Made by a program: the position numbers and the translations under genes
Shown: in pieces, positions 8,827 to 18,117 of the stretch
How positions within the stretch are numbered: position 1 is the stretch's first letter
How the letters are laid out: every line of letters begins with the position of its first letter
Origin: Lineus longissimus
Lineage: Eukaryota; Nemertea; Pilidiophora; Heteronemertea; Lineidae
Reading direction: 5' to 3'
Assembly (NCBI RefSeq): GCF_910592395.1
Contig: NC_088320.1
Span: 11,222,501-11,286,500, forward strand
Length of the DNA stretch: 64,000 bases
The notes under the pieces: model-generated
Told to the model about the DNA's origin: nothing
The model's database searches: none
Seen by the model: only the letters and a program-made list of their open reading frames with translations

Positions 8827-10779
8827 TCAACTGCTCAACAGTTCATTGTTCATTGTTCTGTCCTTCCCACGAATCTTCTCAAGCTCTGCCAACATAAGTA
8901 ATTTGTTGATTTTCGAGTTCTTAAGCTCCTGTACGAGAAAGGCATGCTGCACCGGGCAATAGCATTTACACCCCATGTCACTGTCAGAGTTTTCGGCATT
9001 GCTGGTCTTCTTAGCTGACTTATTTGATTTCTTCGACTTCAGCTTTGACACTCTGCCCTCAATGTACGCTGCCATATCCCTTGCTGACATTTCCCCGGCG
9101 TCATCTTCATGATCTTTCGGCTCAGATTGCTGGAAGTCGACATGAAACTTGTCGGTTGTCACAGGGGAGAATTGGGCATTTAATTCGGCGCACTTCCTCT
9201 CTAGCTCATCTAATTTGTCGCCTACTTCCCACACGGGAACATAATCTGAAAATAAAAAATAGAGAATTGTGTGAATTTTAAAGCTGATTCATGCAAGAGG
9301 CCACTCATTTGATCCCCCCCCCCTCTCCCAGGACATGCCCCCACCAATAACTGAATGTTATCAGGTCCCCTCCCATGATCCGGAGGGGACCTGATACCAT
9401 CCATTTGCGATTTCTTTTTTTAAAGATTTCTGGCATTTGTTTTTTTTAAGTAGGCATATTCTGAAAAAATGGTGAGATCTTCTTTTATCATTTTTTTTGA
9501 AGGCATCCCATATGCATGAAATAAAAGCGGCTCTCGACCAGTTGTAACATGGCTGAGTGTGTGCCCAAAACTGGTGACATAAAAGTGATATTTCTGCTCA
9601 AATGGTGTTGGTCATGGATCATGACTTAGTGGATATTCTTAGGCATAGTCAGGTGATCATAGTGATGTTGATACTTGATTGTCATGATTTTATTGTCTGC
9701 TGCAACGGCTCACTTTTGGATGCCAGTTGAACAGCCCATGCTTGTGAAAATGGAGGCGGCCATCTGCCATGTCTGCCAGGTTATGGCCCTCTGCCAATGT
9801 TAATTGGGTCAAAATAGCAGACGCTTTCTGTCACTGTACTGCACTGTACTGCACTGTACTGCACTGTACTGCACTGTACTGCACTGTACTGCACTGTGCT
9901 GCACTGTGCTGCACTGTACTGCACTGTACTGCACTGTACTGCACTGTACTGCACTGTACTGCACTGTACTGCACTGTACTGCACTGTACTGCACTGCACT
10001 GCACTGCACTGTACTGCACTGTACTGCACTGTGCTGCACTGTACTGCACTGTACTGCACTGTACTGCACTGTACTGCACTGTACATGCTACATACATCAT
10101 GTACGTGGCAATGTATTTCAAGTGTTCAATGCATGCATTGGCTAGCCTTTTGCAGGTCAATTTTAATAAAAACCTGAAGAAACTCACCAGATTTGGCTGC
10201 TGCAGTGGTTGATGTTGATGCCTGTGGACTTGGACGAGGTGCTGGTAGGACTGTTGCTGATTATGATGATGTGCATGATAATGTGGGGCCAGTCTCACTC
10301 CCTCCTCGAATGCCATACCAAGATGGATTGCCTTTGTGGAGGGCACCCACCTTCTCCAAAAGAGGGTCCTCGGTGTCATCTTCCGTAGCTGAGCCACCCC
10401 CAGTCTTACTGGCCGCTCTCTTCCTCTTGGATACATACTCTTTTCCACTCGTACACATCTTGTGCCACTTGTCCTTGCACTGGTCCCAGTTTCTGGTGCT
10501 AGTCCCAAGTGCAGTGCCAGCAAGGACAATGCCCTCCAACACCTTCTGCGTTTTCGCATTGGTTTCCACATTTGTCTTTTTGTTAAGGAGTATACCGAAG
10601 TTTTCCTCAACCATCTCCGCAAGCATAGCTTTTTCATCAGGGCTCCAATTCTCGGATCGGGCCCTTTTTTGTTTTGTTGAGCAGAGTTCAGGGGGGTTGA
10701 TTTGTTTAAATCGGCCATGTTTGCTTTCATGGGAAGTGAGATTTTGGGGCATTATTGGAGATAGCAAGGACTCAGCCAC
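8827..10779 (-). pseudogene. Harbinger Myb/SANT-like accessory protein, two exons, one premature stop
   Basis: Exon 1 runs 10779-10188 and exon 2 runs 9245-8827, with a GTGAGT donor and TTTTCAG acceptor in matching phase. Exon 1 has the Myb/SANT core (ENWSPDEKAMLAEMVEENF, then RNWDQCKDKWHKM) of the NAIF1-like partner that carries the nuclease to the nucleus and to element DNA. Exon 2 has a C-terminal helical region (VQHAFLVQELKNSKINKLL). The exon 1 frame meets TAA at 10261-10263 but remains coding-like (Ser/Thr/Pro/Ala-rich) past it to the donor, so the stop looks like one substitution. The intron contains the decamer repeat. It faces the transposase gene tail to tail. Confidence 0.75.
9832..10084. 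repeat. Tandem decamer repeat (CACTGTACTG), about 25 copies
   Basis: A nearly pure 10-bp repeat with a few T-to-G or A-to-C variants (GTGCTG, GCACTG). It lies in the intron of the Myb-like gene. Because the period is not a multiple of three and lacks stops it creates long false open frames on both strands. Confidence 0.95.
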
Positions 10780-10922
10780 TGGATAGTTAGCGAGGGGATG
10801 AAAATCATTTTGAACAACTCAAAGTTAGCAACCGGATAACTAGCGGCCGGATAGCATTTTTAGCGACCGGCTAGTGCTAGCGACCGGCTAACTTAGCGGG
10901 GGCTTTGAACAACCGGACCAAT

Positions 10923-11060
10923 CTCTTTTAGGATCCTAGGGTTCATATCGTCAACCGGGATTTTTGTATTGTTTATTCAAGTTCATAAGTCTTGCTTACT
11001 TCCTCTACCTTGAAAACTATATCATTAATTTCCCCCAGGTTGTGCGGTTTGGACATTGGC
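10923..11060 (-). pseudogene. LINE endonuclease-RT linker fragment, upstream part of the split LINE
   Basis: On the minus strand the pieces VFKVEEVSKTYELE and the NARILKEI-type segment (clearest in the inner copies at 24.48-24.6 and 30.1-30.25 kb) match the region just before RT in CR1-like elements. The next segment lies at 5331, across the Harbinger insertion. Confidence 0.6.
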
Positions 11061-11624
11061 GTGTTGGACAATTCTTCCTTCGTGAAAACACTAATTGTTC
11101 ATTATTGTAATTCGATTAAGTTTTAGCACCGGATTTTAGGACGTAGCCTGGTTTTTCTTTTAACATGTACCCAGAATTTCGTTTGGCTCCTCCTAGCGTC
11201 GAAGGAGAATTGGCATTCTTGCAGTCTTCTAGCACTTCTAACCTCTCTCCTCGTAAAACAGGCCTGATCTCAGGATGAATTTCATGCGGTATCAAAATCA
11301 AAGTTGATTGGTTTAAAAGTTTGTAATGTCCGAAGAAAAAGTGTAATACAAATGATTCGATTATGCGTTTTTGATCTCTTAGGTCCAGAGGAGATTAACC
11401 AAAATCTTAACAGGAATGAGGATCTGACGTATACAGTGAAAGGCTAGAGGCACTAGATCTCTTCAGCCTCAGACATAGGAGAGAGGTGATTTGATAAGCT
11501 TGTTCCAAATATTACATGAAACGGATTTGGCGAACCATCTGTGTGGCGGCGACGCATCACTCTCCATATAGGATCATGAATTTAAAAAACAGACGCCGTA
11601 TCTGTACTCTGATATTTCCTTTAA

Positions 11625-11981
11625 TTAATCATGCATTGCGTGAAAGATATTGTAAAACATCAGCAGCTTCAGGGTAGGGTTCATATCATTCAGCGGTTTC
11701 ACAACGAAGCTAGACTCCCTGACCGGGGCAATCCATTGCGTCATCATAATTTGGTCTGCTTGTGGACTGCCACAAAAAGCGGGAATTCGTGCAACTGGAC
11801 ATTGCTTTAACGAAACTGTAAGGGCATTTTCTGTCACCGAATCAGAATATTCGACGTATACCGCTCTGGCATTAATAGCGTAGCTGATATTTATACACTT
11901 CTTTCCCATACTGCATATCTCCCATGGTTTAGATGGTACACGCACGCACAGCGCTGTATCGTTGGTTGACCTACAATGTAC
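11625..11981 (-). CDS. Cysteine-containing exon of unknown gene, outer left copy
   Basis: On the minus strand the exon begins after a TTTATTCACAG acceptor and runs open to the stop at 11625. It contains spaced cysteines (VHCRSTNDTALC, ICSMGKKC, KQC, FCGSP) and a conserved C-terminal LKLLMFYNIFHAMH. Compared with the outer right copy it lacks 15 bases in frame (five residues after KQCP). The family is not recognised. Preservation of the frame in both outer copies suggests it was coding. The upstream exon is not identified with confidence. Confidence 0.4.
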   Translation of the reverse strand, partial: VHCRSTNDTALCVRVPSKPWEICSMGKKCINISYAINARAVYVEYSDSVTENALTVSLKQCPVARIPAFCGSPQADQIMMTQWIAPVRESSFVVKPLNDMNPTLKLLMFYNIFHAMHD

Positions 11982-12060
11982 CTGTGAATAAACATCAAAC
12001 AACACGATTAAATGCAAACATCTTTGTACTATAAAATCTCAGGTTACATCAGCTAACTTG

Positions 12061-12950
12061 GAATAAGACTACTTTAAACTTTATTTGTGCTAATTGGCGA
12101 AAATTGATCACAAAATGTTATTCCGACTACGGCGCTCCTTACAGCCAGTTGATAAACTATCAGCACCTCATTCACTCGCCAATTCGTTGTGGTCGTCGGT
12201 ACAAAACTTCCAGGAAGCTCAGCACTTGTCGCAGTGGTTAGGTGAGGAACAAGGCCGGTGTAGAAGTTTAAAATGTCCTAGGATAGAATGCCCGGGAAAC
12301 AATGGATTATATTATGCGCTTCGATCTCTGAGCTATTGACGGTCAGGGTCTCTATAGAACAATATTGCAGAATACAATAGGGCCGGACACTTTTTCCAGG
12401 GGGGGCATTTGTTACTGTTACACCGGCCAACAGCGTCCGCAGTGTACCAAATTCCTGCATGAGTCATTACTATGGAATTCTACTGTTCATGTTCAAACTC
12501 TGGGCACAAGTTGATCAGTGAGTGATGAATGGATCGATCACATTGAGCAGAAATGATGCATGTCGACTAACACTGCGCTTTTGAGGCAGAATATATACAA
12601 TGAAATAGCTTGATTGATTCCCGATCAACCCAAAGTGTATCGGCACTTCCTGTTGCCATAATATTGTGAGAGAACAGGTCAAGTCCTATTTACACTGTGT
12701 ACAAATATTCCATGTCTCGTGAATGAACGTAGTTAGCTAGAAATGCATTCAACGTATACGAAGGCCCAGAATGCTCATTCAAAATTCAAAATTTGAAACT
12801 CCCACCAAATTTATCTAGTCTCTACAATATATGACCACGGCGTGCATTAGCTGCGTATTGTGTACATAATTCAGGGGCGGTGGTGTCAGCGGAAAGATAG
12901 TCCCTCGAATCATAGGGACCTTCCCAAATACCTGTGAGGAATTCTAGTCC
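12061..12950. other. Intergenic stretch between modules X and Y with a possible Cys-rich exon
   Basis: On the minus strand 12300-12460 reads through PPGKSVRPYCILQYC and an NSSEIEAHNII segment to a stop, an open piece kept in the mirror copy at 42651-42839. It could be another exon of the gene containing the 11625-11981 exon. The stretch 12480-12600 matches 4430-4640. Nothing else is recognised. Confidence 0.3.
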
Positions 12951-14470
12951 TAAATCCATGCCAGTTATTCCAGATTACAAATCCTGGCTTCTCAAATCCG
13001 GGCCCTGTCACCGTGAGTGTATACCTATCCTTACAATTTGAAAGATGTCAAGTGAGTAGGAGTAACAGGTTGAAGTTGAAGACGAGTGTCATTAGAATTT
13101 TGCAGATATTGCAGTGACGAAGCAGAATTTCCAAGCATTCACGAGAGCTTTGTGCTAAACAACCCGACGCACATCCAGAATAAGCCCTGCCGGGCATGGC
13201 TACAAATACTAAACCTTGCCCGAACCAACACCCATTTCAGTCGTTGGACTCCAAGCGTAGTGCGGTAGCATCTTTTCAAAAGGTAAGTGTATTCTGCCAA
13301 AAATTCTCTCATTGCCATCAGCAGAGGGTAACAACGTAGGAAGGAGGTTCTCCCTGACCAAGGTGTCACCATAAAGCTATTTTTCCATACTGGTCCTTTT
13401 TTTATTTTTCATTCGACATGTTATTTTGTACGTCAAAAAGAGGTGGTTTTGTCCTTTTTTTCATCTTATCCATGCTCTATGCTTTATACCACGCTCTACG
13501 ATGCATGAAAAGCCAATCACCAGGGCAAGGAGAGAAGGCATGACTGCTTTGGAGAATGGTTGAGGTATGATGGCTGGTTTGACAAAACATTAGAGAGCAG
13601 TTAGAAACACGAGCCATCATTTGGGAGGACTATAGAACTGCATGTTCGCGCATTCGAAGTTCTTCAGCTTCTCGTAATTCATCATGTGACTTTATATTGG
13701 TTGATCAGGCGTAAACACACCACAGACTGCTACAGATCCCCTGTTTATTGTGGCGATGAAAGCAAACTGGTTTAGTATACGTGTGAATTTCAACGTATTG
13801 AGATTTTGGATTTGTTTTAGAGCAGTACAGTGTGGCGTAAATTGAAAAAGCATTGCATGCGTTGTCGTTTTCTGTCCGTTCGGTTTGTTTAAGGGGGCGC
13901 AAAAAGACGATGCCAAGAGTCATTTGCATTCATTGAGGTTTCCACTACATGAAATTACGATTGCGGCAACGCACGCAATTCATACGGCTTTGTTATTTTA
14001 CGCTCCACTGCTCGCCCAAACACCCAGACAAACGATTCAAGCAAATTCGCGTTCGGCGACAATATATATTTCTAACTCCTACACCTTTATATGGTAGGTT
14101 ACCACTGAATGAAATTGCGAGAACGCACGTGCCCGCCTTTGCTCTATCATGCTTCAGTTCACCGACACCGAACCAGCAAAAGCTTTTGCTTTGCGCCATT
14201 GGAAGTGGATAAATGCGATTCCGACATCGCAAGTGGCAGTGCACCATATACAGTGCAGAAATAGTTATTGTATTGGAATTTTTCGCAACATCGCGCATGT
14301 TGGCATTCTTTCAGTTAAAACCCACATCATCCCTGGACTTCGACAGATACATGAAAATAAAAACTCCTTTGCTCTATTATGCTTCACTTCACCCAAACCG
14401 AACCAGCACTTCAGATTATATTGGATGGAGAAATAATGGAAATTGCAAAGTGATGCACGCGGCATAGAAG
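12950..14470 (+). repeat. Module Y, outer left copy
   Basis: This block is repeated inverted at 22560-24430 and mirrored at 30280-32160 and 40640-42190. From about 13100 it carries an open piece (FCRYCSDEAEF, then NNPTHIQNKP) ending near a GTAAGTG donor at 13283, found with variations in all four copies. From 13560 to 14370 it holds the sequence that lies upstream of the secreted-peptide genes, but no exon 1 follows here. Degenerate units of roughly 90 bp (GGCGTAAA-like, then GCATGCG-like) recur through it. Confidence 0.6.
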
Positions 14471-14627
14471 TTAAGATAAAACCTTTCAGTTAATGCATGA
14501 ATGTTCATTGGAAAATTGTATATAAATTGTATAAAAAATGTATTTTAGGGAGGTCTTCTATAAATCGAGTATTTTAAATTGAAAGAATAGTCGAAATATG
14601 ATTATGGAAGTTTTTTAAGTAACTTAC

Positions 14628-15285
14628 CTTGAAATGACAAGATCGGTAAATTGAAATAAGATTGGAAATTGGTAGTCTTCGTTGTGATCTTGTCGGCTGA
14701 AAGTTCCCTTGGTATCTGCATGCTCTCGGGAGAACTGGTTTTATAACACGAATATCAGGTAGCAGGGCGGCAGAAGATTTATGACGGTTCCTTCCATTGA
14801 CAGGTTGACTGAGCTAGTACAATTTAAAAACCAGAGTCAGGCTACTAGACAGGACTCCTTTCGTGAGCATGTCAGCCCTGGCTTATTTTTTGAGGAACTT
14901 TCGTGTTTTGTAGCTCACCAACGGTAATTAGCGGTGAGATATGAGGTGGGCAAGTTTCGCAGCGGTTTTGCTGGAAAGTTATTGGTCTATTGGAACGAAT
15001 CGGCTGTGGATACTACGCTGCCTTGATGCAGAAATTTAATTCCGGGATTTATTGAAATGGTTCTCTCTCTGGTCATTCAACGACATTCCTAAGTAAATTA
15101 TAAATATATGTAACAATAAACAGATGGAGGTCCTGCAAATCTGGGAACGTTTGGCCAAAAAAATCCATGACGATTCGGTAAATACCTCTTAAAAGGTACA
15201 TTCTACAAAATTAGCATACGTCGGTGTTGCCCGTGGACCAGCCAACTGATTACTTACCTGCTGGTTGACTTTTCCTCTTTAGCAT
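14628..15285 (-). CDS. Two-exon start of an unidentified basic protein, left copy
   Basis: Exon 1 (15285-15258) starts MLKRKSQPA and ends at GTAAGT. Exon 2 (14696-14628) follows an AACTTTCAG acceptor in phase and ends at a second GTAAGT donor. The lysine-rich start followed by a short FQSYFNL segment resembles nuclear-localisation starts of some transposon proteins, but no family is assigned. No third exon was found to the left, so the gene is incomplete or broken. Confidence 0.35.
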
Positions 15286-15299
15286 TGGGACAATGTTTT

Positions 15300-15640
15300 T
15301 CATCCAGCTGTGGGGATGAACTGGTTCCCTTATAGCTCGCCAGGGTAACTATAGTTAACCTGGTGGATTTTTCGTGGAATCCGGGCATCCTGCCGCGAGT
15401 CTACCAAAACTGAAAACATCATGTGACCGGCTATCATTGGCTGGCCCTTATAGGGCCTATATATAAACCAGATCACTGGGCGCCCATCTGAGAGAGAGAG
15501 CGAGACCGAGGAAGAGCCACAGGGTAAAAAGGGGAAATAAGAAATACACCAAGGCCTTTTAAGAAGACCTCCCGAGTCTTGTAACACATTCCAAATAAAG
15601 AGCAAGGGTAAGTCCCAAATTTCGTGTTACTATCTTTCGT
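15300..15640 (+). mobile_element. Probable solo LTR, left arm
   Basis: The segment has a TATATATAAA box near 15460, a GA-rich leader and an AATAAA signal at 15593-15598, the order expected of an LTR (U3-R-U5). No retroviral-type coding sequence follows. Its mirror is 39470-39790. Exact ends were not determined. Confidence 0.5.
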
Positions 15641-16260
15641 GGTCGGATGACCTTGCTATTAACGCACATTAGGGGAAGGATTTCTGGAGACAGTCGGTCG
15701 AGCATCTGACCTCTGGGAGGCCGTGGACAACCCCCCCCCCCCCCCACCCCACCCCAAACTTGACGGCTTGGGGCGGTTCACGCCCTGTACGTTACATACC
15801 CGAGAAGGCTTGGTTGCAAGGTTTTACTTAAGGTGTATAATATGGTCAAATATTGACAGAAACAATGGAATACTATGATATATAACATTTTACTTTAAGG
15901 TGTATTCATGGTAAAAATATTAACCGAAACAATACGATTATGCTCAGATCACAAACCTTTTACTTTAAGGTGTATTCATGGTTTAAAATGTTAGTGAAAC
16001 TATTATGAAGTAGGAAACACCATCTGCTAGTGGTGATAGCACAGGATCTGTTGCGCCTGTAAATGCTGTCGGCAAGGAATTGTAGCCGGTTTCTGTAACG
16101 GGTACAATGCAATGAGGAACCTGCACAACAAAACCTGCCGATAGGAGCCCTGCAGGCAAGTGGACCATGGTTGTAATGAGAAAGCCATTTCTCGGGTCAA
16201 TGATCTTTGAATATTTCATTCCTTGATTACTCTACATGGGGAAATAGCACCAAACATGTT
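15641..16260. other. Poly-C tract, short repeats and a small conserved open frame
   Basis: A C-rich run lies at 15729-15745. Three copies of a TTTTACTTTAAGGTGTA-type unit occur between 15820 and 15990. On the minus strand 16219-15983 encodes a 78-residue hydrophobic frame starting MKYSKIIDPRNGF. The same frame is intact in the right arm with one amino-acid difference, but no family is recognised and both copies are young duplicates, so conservation means little. Confidence 0.3.
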
Positions 16261-16270
16261 GTGTTTAAGG

Positions 16271-16437
16271 AATTGAACCCGAGGCGGAGGACCTTGGTTG
16301 AGTTACCAATACACTCGAGGGTGGAGCTAAAAATACAGTCCAAACCCGAGCCGATAGGCGAGGGTTTGGACGAAATTTTAGCTCCACCCGAGAGTGTCTT
16401 GGTAACTCAACCAAGGTCCGAAGCCGAGGGTTCAATT
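16271..16437. repeat. Foldback hairpin element, left copy
   Basis: An inverted repeat with arms of about 75 bp and a very short loop, starting AATTGAACCC and ending GGGTTCAATT, with ACCTTGGTTGAGTTACCAA and its complement inside. It would form a long hairpin and looks like a small foldback MITE. The mirror copy is 38678-38843. Confidence 0.85.
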
Positions 16438-16559
16438 TCTATTCTAAAATACCTCAAACTTAAAAAGATAGGCCACGAAAATAACTTGAATATGTGCGAA
16501 TTTGGCAAATTCCATCCATCGCCGGCCCGGAGCGCCGGTAGCGCCGTTGTTTACATTAT

Positions 16560-16950
16560 GTTACGGCAGCGCGCATAGGAAGTCCGCATCGGCTCGCTCA
16601 AGTGATGCTAAAATCCGCGCAAATGGGCTATTCGGAGCGTTTTTCTCAGCAAATATGTGTAGTGCTCATTAAAAAACGTAGGGTGGTTGATTCTTCCTTG
16701 GCTGATTTGTGTTTGAAGCAGTGTTTTGAGAGCCTCAAACTTCTGAAGTGAGCTGTGTTCATGGTTTCCACATCTTAGTGCAACCCGAGGGAACTATGGT
16801 AGAGCATCTTGGTTGCGTGTCCAAAACACTCCACTCTCAGAACGAGGCTTATGCATTTTCCATTTAAAAGTTGACTTTACGGTACCAAGGTATTTTAGAA
16901 TATTGGTCCTTAATTCTATTTTGATGAGTTTTAGGGAGAAAATCAACAAA
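16560..16950 (-). pseudogene. Coding-like piece broken by a stop, left arm counterpart of 38169-38510
   Basis: On the minus strand the frame reads through HKPRSESGVFWTRNQDALP, then TAG at 16794-16796, then FPRV and the rest to LRIAHLRGF. In the right arm the same codon is AAG (Lys), leaving the frame open. Function unknown. Flanking sequence from 16950 to 17085 shows nothing recognisable. Confidence 0.3.
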
Positions 16951-18020
16951 ACTTAATGCACTGGAAGTACCGGTACCGGTGCGGCCATCTGGATTTTTAG
17001 TTATGCAGGTTCCTCATTCCGTGTGACTACATTTTCGGTGCTGTTGCAAGGGTCTAGTCTGTCTTGTTCCTTCTTTTGATTATGTCACCTCGATAACCAG
17101 GTGACTCCAATAGCTCCCAGTGAAGGATCGAGTAGGAAATAGTTCAAAATTCTCAATAGTAAATAAACTGAATACAATACTTCTTCTTCATCATCATCAT
17201 CATGTCCCGCAGCCATGCGGCCATTGGGGCGACAATAAGCTGTTAAATATGCGACACCATGCGGTTCTGTCCTCGGCGAGGGGTCTTCCATTCCAGTGCG
17301 TCACGTTATCCACCCGCTCTTTGGAAGGCCGCGATGGCGGCTACTTCTACTGAGCCCTGCAAGATGGCATATGCTTCCCTTGGCTCTCGTGGTATATGGA
17401 CGAACCGCCTCAGCTTAAATACTTATACAGGTGAAAATGACAATAATTTAAGACAACTCTCGTTCGGGAACGAATGCAATTCTTCTGTATTGGGATATGC
17501 CGACTGTTCTAGTCAGGCCTAAGCCAAGTGGAGCTCAGGCATGAAACATCTCTGTGTTTCCCGTATTTCAGTGTTAACCTTTTTGTTCCCCTATTCACGA
17601 CAACCATTCGATGTCTGATATATCATAGGGGAAATTTTCACTTGCAGAAACACAGAAAATTATACCGAGTTTGGTCTCGAGAAGAAGGAAACAAGAAATA
17701 ATGACCTGAGAATCATCTTTTGGATAAAACCAGTTACTGCGTCTCCAGTATCCCTTGCCACTCCACGTCAAGAGAACAAAATTAGGACGAGATCATAAAA
17801 TGTGAACTGAACAGTCGAACTTCGGTTCTATTGTACTGAAGAACGTTTTCGCAGCCTGGTAAAACACGAGCCTCCTTGCGAGATCTCATGACGAGGCAAC
17901 AATCCAACCTTCTATGAGGAATTGGCGCAGGCGCATATAATGACCTGGGACGAGGCTGTATATTGTTAACCATGATAAGAAGAAGAAGAGAACATGACCA
18001 TGGACTAACACACAGAACAC
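16951..18020. other. Unassigned sequence downstream of the left four-cysteine gene
   Basis: Short open frames here (for example 17085-17291 minus and 17259-17522 plus) have mirrors in the right arm but show no domain. A small CAT microsatellite lies at 17188-17204. No splice-linked coding set was found. Confidence 0.3.
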
Positions 18021-18026
18021 TTTATT
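18021..18026 (-). terminator. Polyadenylation signal of the left four-cysteine gene
   Basis: Minus-strand AATAAA 92 bases after the stop codon; the mirror copy is at 37090-37095. Confidence 0.6.
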
Positions 18027-18117
18027 GCTCCAAAGATGTCTTCATTCGTACAGACAAATGATATCAATAGTTTGATAATATATGGAACCCTGTACGCAGA
18101 TGGATTGGAGAACACAA

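Larger units (their letters stand above)
5332..10919. mobile_element. PIF/Harbinger DNA transposon carrying both transposase and Myb-like genes
   Basis: Terminal inverted repeats of about 20 bases (GGTTGTTCAAAGCCCCGCTAA-type, with a one-base length difference) lie at 5336-5357 and about 10894-10915. AAT flanks both ends (5329-5331, 10920-10922). The related sequence at 24.49 kb has the uninterrupted target, showing an empty site. Inside are a plus-strand HARBI1-like nuclease gene and a minus-strand Myb/SANT gene, the two-protein set known for Harbinger elements. The element inserted into the older LINE. Both genes carry lesions, so this copy looks inactive. The right arm keeps only about 470 bp of it (44167-44637). 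Confidence 0.85.
10923..12060. repeat. Module X, outer left copy
   Basis: A block of LINE debris plus the cysteine-containing exon. It occurs four times: here, 24480-25310 (direct orientation), and their mirrors 29400-30250 and 43030-44165. Between 11100 and 11500 it also has LINE C-terminal debris on the plus strand (RLEALDLFSLRHR-type, best seen in the inner copies). The stretch 11500-11620 holds nothing recognisable. Confidence 0.7.

Noticed and set aside
9781-10212. Several long open frames over the decamer repeat on both strands
   Set aside because: They are products of a stop-free 10-bp repeat, present in many frames at once.
15330-15605. 91-codon minus-strand frame in the solo LTR
   Set aside because: Overlaps TATA-like and AATAAA elements of the LTR and shows no domain.
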